This document shows positions 51,601 to 61,320 of a DNA stretch of 64,000 bases, in pieces (position 1 is the stretch's first letter; every line of letters starts with the position of its first letter). A program made the position numbers and the translations under genes. Origin of the DNA: Paralithodes platypus. Its lineage: Eukaryota; Arthropoda; Malacostraca; Decapoda; Lithodidae. The notes beneath the pieces are model-generated. The model worked only from the letters and a program-made list of their open reading frames with translations. It searched no databases and was not told the origin of the DNA. The stretch spans positions 48,485,427-48,549,426 of the forward strand of contig CM064551.1 in assembly GCA_032716605.1 (NCBI GenBank). The letters run 5' to 3'.

Positions 51601-51778
51601 CTCCTTCAGACATATTATGTTCCAGTAAGTCCACGGAGGCGGGAGCCCGGTATCATTGCCACTGCACCACACAACTGTCAAAACCACACTTACTTACTTA
51701 CTTGTTACTTGGTGTGGAGTTTCTCAGCCGCGCTCCGTCACTAGATGTGACGCTCGTCGCAGCTGCCCTTTAAACCAT

Positions 51779-53830
51779 CTAGCACTTATAGTCTTGTCTC
51801 ACAGTGCCATCTTCTAAGTCATAACACTCCCTGAACAAATGTGTTTTAAGTGACTTTTTAAAGGCCTTTATGTTCGCACACCTTTTCACATTAACAGGTA
51901 GATTATTATAAAGTCTCGGTGCACTCTTTTCGAAGGCCCTAAATCCAAATTCATGATTGCACCGTGGCTCATTCAATTGATGCAGCACGTTGCCATGTCT
52001 CAGCATCATATCAGTGCCAACATGAAGTCTTCCAATAAATCTTGCACATATTCCGGCTTTCCAAACTTCAAAGCTTGATACACTATAACACACAGTTTGA
52101 ATATGATCCTCGCTTTCACCGGCAGCCAATGCAGGTCAATTAATGCCGGCGTTATACTCGCACGGAATGGTAAACTCTTTATTAATCTTGCTGCTCTATT
52201 CATTATAAGTTGTAGTTTCCGTAGCAAGAAATTTGGTAGTCGATAATATAGAGAATTACAATAGTCTAATTTACTAATTACTGTACATGATTGTGGATCA
52301 ACATTTTGGTTGTATTAATATCCAGATATTTTCTCACAAAAGCAATATTCCTCAGATGATAGGCAGAGATTCGCACTGTTTGATTAATCTGGTTTTTAAA
52401 TGACAGTTCACTATCAACCAAGACTCCCAAATCCTTCACCACACTACTCACAATCATCACACTATCATTGATATTGAGGCTTTGCACGCCCAGTCTCTCA
52501 AGGTCCACCCGTCTGCCTACTAATAGGCATTCAGTTTTATTTTCATTTAATTTCAGTTGCTTTGACTCCATCCACTTCCCAATGTCTTTTAGTAAACCAC
52601 TAATCTTCTCCTCAACATTCACCACATCACTTAGTGCCAGATAGAATTGGGTGTCATCCGCAAACAGCTTGAATTTCACTCCATGTTTCATTAATATGCT
52701 AGATAGTGCAATTGTATATATACAGAATAGAATTGGTCCAAGTACACTCCCTTGAGGGACGCCCCTCTCTAGATGCTTCATCTCTGAGAATTTATTACCT
52801 ATTTGCACACAATAAGTTCTGTTAGTAAGGTAACTTTGAAGGTATTCCAGCGCATTACCATCAATACCAATAGCTTTAGTCTTCTATTAGTAAGCTATGC
52901 ACCACTGTATCGAACGCAGCACTCAAGTCCAACAAAATTAAGATTCCACACTTCGCATTGTCCATTTGCACGAGTAAATCATTAATCACAGAGCACATCG
53001 TGGTTTCCGTAGAGTAAAGTCTCCTATATGCGAACTGGTTGTCTGGGAGAGCCTTCACTAAACTCAAGTGATCCCATAACTGACCCAGAATTACATTTTC
53101 AATAATTTTTGATAGAAATGTTAAATTGGAAACAGGCCTAAAAGAGCTCAAGCATTGAGAATCAAGGCTTCCTTTAATAATAGGCTTCACAATCGCATTC
53201 TTTTCAGACGATGGAAATACATTATTTGCAATGCTACAGTTTATTATGTCAACATATATGTCCAGAAAACTGTTAAAATTATTACTGTGCACTAGGCTAT
53301 TTCACGTATCGGTATAGGATCATTACTACAATGGGTAAGTTTTGCTTTCGTAGCTATGGATTTAACTGTATTCAGATCCGTCATAGTAAATTCTGTTAAC
53401 TTAGTCACAGTAGGCTCAGCTACAACAACGTCTTGAGTCTCGACTACTCCAAAATTTCCAACAATGGCACTAATTTTATCACAAAAAAAAGTCAGAAAAA
53501 TCATTCGCCAATGTCATATCCGGAATCCCTTCTGGTAACTTATTTTTCTTCTTGTTTCCCGTCAAGTTGTCAAGTACCACATACAGCTTATTCATGTCAG
53601 ATCCAGCTTCTTTTGCTTTATTCATATAGTATTCACGTTTTCTAAGCACAATGAGCCTGTTTTCTATATTCCGAGCTCTTTTATAGTTATCTCTTGCCTC
53701 TTCGGTTCGTAGACGTCTCCATAGCCTCTCATATTTCTTCTTGGCCTTTTTTGCTCTTTGAATATCAGCATTAGACCACGGCGCACTATTACTATTACAC
53801 GTGACTGCTGACCGTTAGAATTGTCGGAGA
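51779..53830 (-). pseudogene. CR1/Daphne-like LINE, 5'-truncated, frame-broken
   Basis: From the 5' side on the minus strand: APWSNADIQRAKKAKKKYE, NKLYVVLDNLTGNKKKN, FFCDKISAIVGNFG, TKAKLTHCSNDPIPIREI. Then NNVFPSSEKNAIVKPIIKG, SSFRPVSNLTFLSKIIENVI, LPDNQFAYRRLYSTETTM, GILILLDLSAAFDTVVHSL (motif A), RGVPQGSVLGPILFCIYTIA (motif B), FKLFADDTQFYLA (FADD). The post-RT KLQLIMNRAARLIKSLPFR, IDLHWLPVKARIIFKL and NLPVNVKRCANIKAFKKSLK follow. Two breaks are exact short insertions: 53293-53299 (TAGGCTA) and 52279-52285 (TACTGTA). Others near 52885 and 53485 are small indels. The endonuclease is missing. Confidence 0.82.
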
Positions 53831-55417
53831 AACCTGGGGTTGCCACCAACCGACAGATTTTCATCTAACTTACCGAGCTCCATATGACGCTAGGGCGTCA
53901 TATAACTTATTCTAGAATTATGAAGATAAGTCCACCCTGTCATAGCCTATGACACGGTAGCGTCAACTCATAGGCCTATGACGCGGTAGCGTCAACTCAT
54001 AGGCCTAGGAGTCTGAAAGTTAAAAACAATAATATATTTTTTAGCTCATAGGCTAGGCCTAGGCTAGCCTATAGCCTAGCCTAGGTGCAATTATAGAAAG
54101 GTTCAATGTTATTTTAATACCACAAATTTTATTGATATATTTGAAGATAAATATTGAATCTATATGCTCTAAAGATCATAAGAAAATTTGTTTTAACCCT
54201 CGGCAAAACCTAATAAAAAAGTATGGTAGGCTAGGCTACTAACATTTATTTTTCGTAACAAGGTTGTCAATACGGTACTTCCAGTTATCGACAGCTCTAA
54301 AGATCATATTAAAATGTGTTAAACCCTCGGAAAAACCTAATATAAAAGTATGCTAGGCCTACTAAAATTTAATTTTCGTAACAAGGTTGTCAATACGGTA
54401 GCCTACTTTCCCGTTATCAATGTACAATCAAAGCTGAACATTGCAGAGTAAACACCGTAGACTTCATCGACTTTTCTTTCACCTTCGTATAATCGACAGC
54501 CAATTTTTGTTTTTTTTATTTACTAAGGGATTAGCCTAGTACTCAACCAGCGGGGGTGTGGGGGCAGCAGCCCCCACCCATAAAACTAGGTTAGGTTAGG
54601 TAAGGTTTTTAGGTTAGGCTAATGTCTTTTCAAATCACTATCGGGGAACAACATCGATTGATAGGCCTTATGGGCAAAATAGGTTTTCCCGAGATTTCTA
54701 ATTAATTACAAACACTATAGGCCTATAGGCTATTGATGCAAATGAACAATTTTGTTTATAAAAAAACACTCGGAAAATTTGTGGTATTAAAATAACATTT
54801 TTCCTATAGCCTAGAAATTTACCCCAACTTTACCAAGAGCAAGATAAGAATAGGGGCCTAGCCTAGGCTAGGCTTAGATAATCAAGTAGGGCCAGTAGGC
54901 TACCTGGCTATAGCCTAGCCTGCTAGCAGCTAGTGCTGCCTACATCCCACATGCAAGTTAGGCCTAGAGGCTAGCCGCCTAGGCTAGTCTAAACGGACCG
55001 CCGGGATCAGCCAGGCCAGGCAGCCTAGCCTAGTCAACAAACCTGGGAGACGAAAACATGAAGTGGCGGATTTATCACAGGCTCTACACTCACTAAGTAC
55101 ACTTAGAGGCTCGTTTAACACGAAGCATTGTGCACATGTTGGTAGGTGATGGAATAGGCCTAGGCTAATGCCAAGGCTGTACATAGTTTTCTTCCAGAAG
55201 CTCGTCCACTTTATTAATTTAATTCATTAAGGCCTCAAGACTATCATGGTCCCATGGAAAGGCCTTAGCCTAAGCCTAGGCTTGTCTTTACTTGCATTTG
55301 CACCACAAACTTCACAATAACATATCCACTTAGCTGCTTAGCACTTAGCCTACTTCCCTTCTCCAGTTTTCAAAGTCTCCTTTCCATCTGATAATAAGTA
55401 GTTAATAACCATCAATG
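53831..55417. other. AGGCCTA-rich non-coding region with tandem duplications
   Basis: Very dense in TAGGCCTA, TAGGCTA and TAGCCTA (for example 54038-54090, 54855-54990, 55157-55290). A ~29-bp unit CCTATGACRCGGTAGCGTCA is repeated at 53946-54009. A ~127-bp unit (GCTCTAAAGATCAT...GTCAATACGGTA) is tandemly duplicated at 54168-54292 and 54293-54422. A fourth copy of the GTGTGGGGGCAGCAGCCCCC repeat is at 54549. No gene recognised. Confidence 0.55.
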
Positions 55418-55580
55418 GCATCATTTCTTCTTCTTCTTGTTGAGGATATAGGGTAGTGAAGCTGTGATTCTGTGAAGCTTATGTCACCCTATCCGGGCGG
55501 AAAGGACCCCAGGGTGGAGAGGTTTCACAGGGAGGACGGGATGGCAATCATGGCATCATTTGCTTCTTCTTCTTCTTATT
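55418..55580. repeat. ~115-bp insertion between CTT-rich duplications
   Basis: AATGGCATCATTTCTTCTTC (55423) and CATGGCATCATTTGCTTCTT (55548) flank a segment beginning GTTGAGGATATAGGGTAG. The flanks look like a target duplication or a local tandem copy. No coding frame. Confidence 0.45.
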
Positions 55581-55937
55581 GTTTAAATGTGCAGTTTGCT
55601 TGGAGGGTTGTGGTGTCTCCAGATTACTGCACAGGCGTTTTAGGAGGGGTGAAAAGAACAATTGTTAGTATAATAGGGGTTAAGAGAGATAGTAAAGGTG
55701 GATTTTATACTACTGTACTGTATATGGGGGGTAAGTTTGTCGTTGTCTTTTGAGGTCAGGGTGATTTAAGTCTAGGTGAGGGTGAGGTCAGAGATGATGA
55801 TGATCAGTTGTAGTACAGTACAGTACTGCTCTATGTGTACTGTGTGATTCAAGTCAAGGTGAGGGTGAGGTCAGAGATGATGATGATGATGATGATGATC
55901 AGTGGTGGTATAGTACAGATTCAGTTGGATGGTAATT

Positions 55938-57140
55938 TTATATGCTTGTGATTTTGTTTGTTGTTCTGATGTAGGTTCCTAGGGCTGATGCGATGACATG
56001 TTTACTGTGCTGTGGTAGGTCTCCTCCACCTAGGATATGCTTGATGTTGAATGTTCCTCCTTGTTGGGTTACTACACTTCTGAGGTGGGTGCGGGCACCG
56101 TAATGTCTGTGGCAGTGGAGTAGATAATGCTCCACTGTCTCAGGTGTGAGGCAGTACGGGCAATTTTCATTTGCTTGCAGTCCCATCCTGTACATATGCC
56201 CTCCCAGTCTAGTGTGTCCTGTTCTGAGGCGGAGAGCCGCGGTGTTTAAGGCTTTGTTCTTGTAGATGGAGTGTTTCCACACTGACCACTCTGACTTGAT
56301 GTTACTGTATTGTGTGCCATCTATGGTTATTTTCCACTCTTCCTTGAAGTCTTGGAGGACGTCTTCTCTGAGGATGTTTGTCCGGTCGGTTGTGGTGTAG
56401 GGTATGACTGTTGTTAGGTGGAAGGAGTGCATCCCTTTGGCTAGTCCATCCACTATTTCATTATGGAGGATGTCAATTTGGCTGGGTACCCATTGGAGGG
56501 ATATTGTGTATCCTTGAGAGTGGAGGGTGGTGAGGAGTTGGATCATAGGGTATACTATTTCCTTGTTTGTCTTGGTGTTATAGTTGATGGCTTGTATGGC
56601 ACTTTTGGAGTCACAGCAAATGGTGTAGGCACTTACTGGGAGGGTGTTGATGATCTCAAGTGCACGGAGGAGTCCATAGAGCTCTGCTGTAAACACTGTG
56701 GTTTGTTTGGGTAGCTTCCATCCCATGGTAAGGTGAAATTTTGGGATCCATAATGCTGAAGACACCGATTTGCTGTTGTTATTACTGGTACTGATGCGTG
56801 ATCCATCTGTGTATACGTGGGTGGAATTTTGGTGCTGGGTGTGGAGGACTTCGAGGAACTCTTGCTTGAGCTCAGCCGAGTTGTTTTTCTTGGTTGTTGA
56901 GTTGATGAGGTCTGTCTGGACTGTGGGTGGGATATATTCCCATGGTGGGACTGGTGGTACCATGGGGGTTGAGTGGCAACCAAGGAATATGCGTGATTTT
57001 CTATGTATAATTTGCCCTACGCGCTCTCGGAAGGGTGCTTTATGGATGGGAGCTCCTTGAGGCTGTACTGGTACATTGCGGAGATGCAGAGAATGGGTGG
57101 GAAGGTGGGGCAGCATAGATTTTTGAGAAGTAGGTGGCAC
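55938..57140 (-). CDS. LINE-C RNase H domain and C-terminal zinc finger
   Basis: Continuation of ORF2 after a one-base-equivalent frame change in the 57050-57130 overlap. RNase H motifs: STHVYTDGSRIS (first Asp), FTAELYGLLRALEII (Glu), TICCDSKSAIQAINYN (second Asp) and LHNEIVDGLAKGM (final Asp), so all four catalytic acidic residues are present. A CCHC-type finger follows (CPYCLTPETVEHYLLHCHRH). It would degrade the RNA strand of the hybrid. The change of frame makes this copy defective unless translated by shifting. Confidence 0.85.
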   Translation of the reverse strand: MPPTSQKSMLPHLPTHSLHLRNVPVQPQGAPIHKAPFRERVGQIIHRKSRIFLGCHSTPMVPPVPPWEYIPPTVQTDLINSTTKKNNSAELKQEFLEVLHTQHQNSTHVYTDGSRISTSNNNSKSVSSALWIPKFHLTMGWKLPKQTTVFTAELYGLLRALEIINTLPVSAYTICCDSKSAIQAINYNTKTNKEIVYPMIQLLTTLHSQGYTISLQWVPSQIDILHNEIVDGLAKGMHSFHLTTVIPYTTTDRTNILREDVLQDFKEEWKITIDGTQYSNIKSEWSVWKHSIYKNKALNTAALRLRTGHTRLGGHMYRMGLQANENCPYCLTPETVEHYLLHCHRHYGARTHLRSVVTQQGGTFNIKHILGGGDLPQHSKHVIASALGTYIRTTNKITSI

Positions 57141-59706
57141 ACTGTATATCCCTTCTGGTGTGGAGTGGGATTAGATTTGCTTCACACTGAAGGCTGGCCA
57201 CCGGGGTTGATTTAAGGGCCCCTATTATGATCCTAATTGCTGAATTCTGTACCACCTCCAGTTTATGAAGATGGGTCGGTGCGGCTGAGGCGAATGCTTG
57301 GGCACAGTAGTCAAGTTTACTTCTGATGTATGCTATGTAGAATGTTCGGAGGGTTGTGGCGTCTGCACCCCATGTTGTGCCTGCGATTGCTTTCATGATG
57401 TTCAGTCTTTGGTTGGTGTTGTATATCAGGTAGTCTATGTGGTCTTTCCAAGTGAGGAGTGGAGCATCAAAAATTACTCCGAGATATCTGTGGCTCTGTG
57501 TAGGAAGCAAATCTTCTCCATTAAGCGTGAATCTTGGAGGTCTGTAGTTTTTCTTTCTCGTGAAGATCTGGTATAGCGATTTGGTTGGGTTGATACTTAG
57601 TTTTGATTCATTAGTCCAGTTCCCTAGGATGTTGAGGGCGTTCTGAATCCTTTGTTCGGCTATTTGGGGATTATGGTCTGAGGCGTATATTGTTATGTCG
57701 TCGGCGTATTGTATTGTTTTTGCTGGGTTTATGTTTGGCATGTCCGACAGGTACGCGTCGAATAAGGGGGGGCTGAGTGAGGATCCTTGTGGTAATCCTT
57801 TTTTTGTTGTTATGGTCTTAGACATCTGGCCTTGGATGAATACTTGGTTTGTTCTGTTGGAGAGGGAAGACTTTAACCATTGCAGCATGTGTCCTTTTAT
57901 TCCCATTCTGGATAGTTTCAGCAGTAAGAGATCGTGGGGAACGGTGTCGAAAGCAGAGGAGAGATCTAAATATACTATGATACAGGTCTTTTGGCTTGAA
58001 AGGGCTGATAGTATTACCTGTTCCAGGTTAAGTACCTGGTCTAATGTAGAACAGGTAGGTCTGAAGCCGGCTTGTGAGGAGGGGATGAGGTTATTGTTTT
58101 CAAGGTGCCAGGAGAGTCTTGTCTGGACCATTCTTTCTGCCAGCTTGCTTATGCTAGGCAGGAGGCTGATTGGTCGGTACGATGATGACAGGCAGGGGTC
58201 CTTTCCTGGTTTAATGAAGGGCAGGATGATACCGTTTTTCCAGTCCTTGGGGACGTTGCCTTGTGTCCATGTTGTGTTGATAAGGTGAAGCAGTTGGGTG
58301 TGCATTGTTGGTGGTAGGTATTTGATAAACTCGTATGGTATGCGGTCATGTCCTGCTGTTTTGCCTGTTGGGAGGTGGGCTATTGCGGTTTGCATTTCAG
58401 AAGTGGTGAAGGGCTTGTTCATTTGTGTAGGACGATGTATAGCTATGGTGATCTCATTACTGATCCTGTTGGCTTCTTCTTGGTCATCTGGGGGTTCCTG
58501 GTGTTGGTTATTTTGTATGCGGGTAGCTATTGCATCGGCTCTGTCTTTGGGTAAAAGGCACATCTCTCCATCTATTGTGAAGGGGAATGATGGGAAGGAG
58601 GGTCCTGTGATGCTGCGGAATCTATTCCAGACTTCTGAAATTGGGGTGTCATGGTTTATGTTGCTACAGTATTCTCTCCAGGAGGATTTGCAGGTTGATC
58701 GGATTGTTTTTGTGGCAAAAGCTGTAGTTTTTTTAACTTGGATCCAATTCAGCAGTGATTTAGACCTTCGTTGTTTTTGGATAGCCCTTCTTCGTGTCGC
58801 TACAGCTCTGGAGCATTCCTCGGTCCACCAGGGTCTCAGAATTTTGTTGGATGGGAGTCCTGACGTGAGTTTGAAGTGTTGTGAGGCTGCTGTATCTATT
58901 GCTTCGGTCATTTTTGTATGCATGACGTTGGGGTCTGTATGGTTGCCATCTGGATTTTGTACAGTAGTTTCCCAGGTCTTCCAGTTGAACTTTGGGGGGA
59001 TACGCCATTTGGGTAGGGTAATGGGGTATATAGGTGGGCTGAAGTTTGTGAACTCTATGTGTAGGGGCCGGTGGTCTGTGCCCAGGTCTGGCCCTACTTT
59101 GGATCTTACCTCTGGGGAAAGGATTCCCGAGCCAAGGCATATGTCGATGGTGGAGCTGTAGTTCGTTTGTAGGTTGAAGTATGTTGGGATGAAAGGTTCT
59201 GATAGTAGGCTATAGTTGCTGTTTTGGATGTAGCTAAATATGTCTTTCCCTGCTATATTGGCTGTGCCTCTGCTCCAGGAGGGGTGGTTGGCATTTAGGT
59301 CGCCTATCACCATGAAGGGTGTGGGTACTTGTTGGATATAATGAGTCAGCTCCTGATGTGATATAGAACCCCCTGGATTATATGTTCCAATGATGGATAG
59401 TTGTGTTTTTTTATATGGGAATGAGACAGCTAGGATTTCTAGTGTTCCATTAGGGAATGGCCTGAGTTTTATTTCTTTTGCGGAGAGTTCGTGTTTGGTT
59501 AGCAGCAAGATTCCTCCTCCTGGTCTCCCTACTCTGTCTTTCCTTATGCTGATGTAGGGTTTAAGGTTGGGTTTATACTTGTCAGTTAGCCAGGTTTCTG
59601 TTATAATTGCTACATGTGGGGATTTTGTTCTTAAGTAGTTTTTTAGTTCTGACAATGATGTTTTAAGGCACTTGGTGTTCCATGTCATTACTTGGAGTGG
59701 AGCCAT
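57040..59706 (-). CDS. LINE-C ORF2: endonuclease and reverse transcriptase
   Basis: 888 residues from MAPLQVMTWNTKCLKTSLSE. Endonuclease blocks: VAIITETWLTDKYKP, GRPGGGILLLTKHEL, MVIGDLNANHPSWSRG, LGTDHRPLHIEF. RT blocks: LPTGKTAGHDRIPYEFIKYL, SSYRPISLLPSISKLAERMV, SSQAGFRPTCSTLDQVL, IVYLDLSSAFDTVPHDLLLL (motif A), KKGLPQGSSLSPPLFDAYLS (motif B), IQYADDITIYASDH (YADD). The post-RT HRYLGVIFDAPLLTWKDHID and YIRSKLDYCAQAFASAAP are present. All visible catalytic residues are conserved. The frame ends prematurely; RNase H continues in another frame from about 57120. Confidence 0.88.
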   Translation of the reverse strand: MAPLQVMTWNTKCLKTSLSELKNYLRTKSPHVAIITETWLTDKYKPNLKPYISIRKDRVGRPGGGILLLTKHELSAKEIKLRPFPNGTLEILAVSFPYKKTQLSIIGTYNPGGSISHQELTHYIQQVPTPFMVIGDLNANHPSWSRGTANIAGKDIFSYIQNSNYSLLSEPFIPTYFNLQTNYSSTIDICLGSGILSPEVRSKVGPDLGTDHRPLHIEFTNFSPPIYPITLPKWRIPPKFNWKTWETTVQNPDGNHTDPNVMHTKMTEAIDTAASQHFKLTSGLPSNKILRPWWTEECSRAVATRRRAIQKQRRSKSLLNWIQVKKTTAFATKTIRSTCKSSWREYCSNINHDTPISEVWNRFRSITGPSFPSFPFTIDGEMCLLPKDRADAIATRIQNNQHQEPPDDQEEANRISNEITIAIHRPTQMNKPFTTSEMQTAIAHLPTGKTAGHDRIPYEFIKYLPPTMHTQLLHLINTTWTQGNVPKDWKNGIILPFIKPGKDPCLSSSYRPISLLPSISKLAERMVQTRLSWHLENNNLIPSSQAGFRPTCSTLDQVLNLEQVILSALSSQKTCIIVYLDLSSAFDTVPHDLLLLKLSRMGIKGHMLQWLKSSLSNRTNQVFIQGQMSKTITTKKGLPQGSSLSPPLFDAYLSDMPNINPAKTIQYADDITIYASDHNPQIAEQRIQNALNILGNWTNESKLSINPTKSLYQIFTRKKNYRPPRFTLNGEDLLPTQSHRYLGVIFDAPLLTWKDHIDYLIYNTNQRLNIMKAIAGTTWGADATTLRTFYIAYIRSKLDYCAQAFASAAPTHLHKLEVVQNSAIRIIIGALKSTPVASLQCEANLIPLHTRRDIQCATYFSKIYAAPPSHPFSASPQCTSTASRSSHP

Positions 59707-59711
59707 AGTTA

Positions 59712-61320
59712 CTAACGTTTTTTGTTGGTGTTTCTGAGGTTTCTGTGGCGGTTATCCTGAGGTGGTGATGATGGATGTTTGGTCTGGGTATGGGTGGTGT
59801 TGTTTTGGGGGTTTTTTGGGTGCTGAAAATCTGCCGTTTTGATGGTGGGGTTTGGTTGGCCTTGGCTTTTACTGCCGCTTGTATTTGTTTGTGTTTTGTT
59901 ACTTTCATTTAGGCTATTTTCGGTTGGGATGCTCTTGAGTTGGCTGGTATTCCCAGTACTGGTACCAGTATCAGTTATTATTTGTTGTTGTTGTTCCGTG
60001 GGCTGTTGCTCTGTTGAGTTGACTTGGGTCATCGTGCACTCTGGTGACTCTGGTGATGGTTGTGGGGTGGGTGAAGCTGTATGGGCTGATGTATTTGGTG
60101 CCAGTACTGGTGGTGCTGTGGTATCGGTAGTTGTATCTACCGGTACTGGAGGTGTTGTGCAACTTGTGCTAGTTGCATCTACCGTTACTGGTGGTGTTGT
60201 GATAGCTGTAGCTACTGGTGCTGGTGGTGTTGTGGCTGTTGCAGTTGTAGCCTCCAGTATTGATGGTGCTGTGACTGTTGTAGCTACTGGTACTGTAGGT
60301 GTTGTGATAGTTGTGGTTGCAGGTGGTGTCGGTGTTGATGATGTTGTTATAGTTATGGCTGTAGTATGTGATGAGTGTGGTAGGGGGGGTTTTGGGCCTG
60401 GTGGAGGGACTTGGCAAGGCATTTGTGGGGGGTCTGGTTGTTCTGAGGGTGGCGGTATGGTTATGTTGGTGGAAGATGGTCCACCATCTGTATCAGCATC
60501 ATTATTTTTTGTTTGTACAGCATGTTGGAGGTTGCTGATGATGGAGGCCATTATGTGTAGCTGCTCCTCCATTGGCAATGATGTTATGGTGTTAATTATG
60601 TTTATGTGCTTGCCTTGGTCTTTGGGGTTTGGTGCTTGTGGCCTAGTGTTTGAGTTGTGTTGTGGGTGGGTGGGAAAGTTTGTTAGATAATTGTGGGATG
60701 TCCTAGTTGTGGGGTTCTGATTCTGTAAGACATGGGAGTATGATGTGCTGGGGTGAGGGCTAGGCTTGTTTCCCACTAGCGGACGGTATTCTGGTTGCAC
60801 AGTTTGCACTGATGCACCTTGTTCCCTTGCTAGTGGTACCGGTAGTGATGCAACTTGTTCCTGGATTTTATTCGTAGTACTGGCTCCCTGAGGGTTATTT
60901 TGGTGTTTTGCCTTTACAAATTCTGGGCAGATGTTTGAGGTGGATGGGTGGTCTCCGCCGCAGTTTGGACATCTGAATTCTGTGCTCGTGCATTCACTGG
61001 TTGGATGTAGTTGAGCGCATTTGGCGCAACGGATCGATGTTGCTCGGCAGTTTTTGGTCATGTGGCCCCATCTTTTGCACTTCCTGCAGCTGAGGGGCGG
61101 TAGGGTGTAGGGGGTGACAGTGCGCTGGAAAGTGGCAACTTTGATCATTGTGGGGAGGGGGGATCGAGAAGTGATCCGCACTCTTTTTGAGGGGCACAGC
61201 TCCCCAGTAGTATAATTTTTATCCGTAAATCTAATGACATTGACTATATTGCTATCTAGGCCTATTTCTGTTTCTAGTAGACTGCTGGTGATTTCCTCTA
61301 CACCCCCCCAGAATTTCAAC
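59712..61320 (-). CDS. LINE-C ORF1, C-terminal part with zinc knuckles
   Basis: Starts after the insertion with GVEEITSSLLETEIGLDSNI and VNVIRFTDK. CCHC-type knuckles follow: CRKCKRWGHMTKNC, CAKCAQLHPTSEC and CPNCGGDHPSTSNIC. A long Thr/Pro/Ser-rich C-terminal tail follows, containing imperfect repeats of TTPPVPVATTxTT type and ending in KSQGQPNPTIK...RNTNKKR. It would bind the element RNA and form the RNP. A run of seven G near 61305 places the frame; one G fewer would give VEILGGVEE continuous with the N-terminal part. The ORF ends five bases before the ORF2 start. Confidence 0.8.

Noticed and set aside
57040..57140. A TACWGTA-type scar as the cause of the LINE-C ORF2 frame change
   Set aside because: No 5-bp TA-bounded unit there restores the register; TACTGGTA (57068) is six bases and in frame. 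The cause is another indel.
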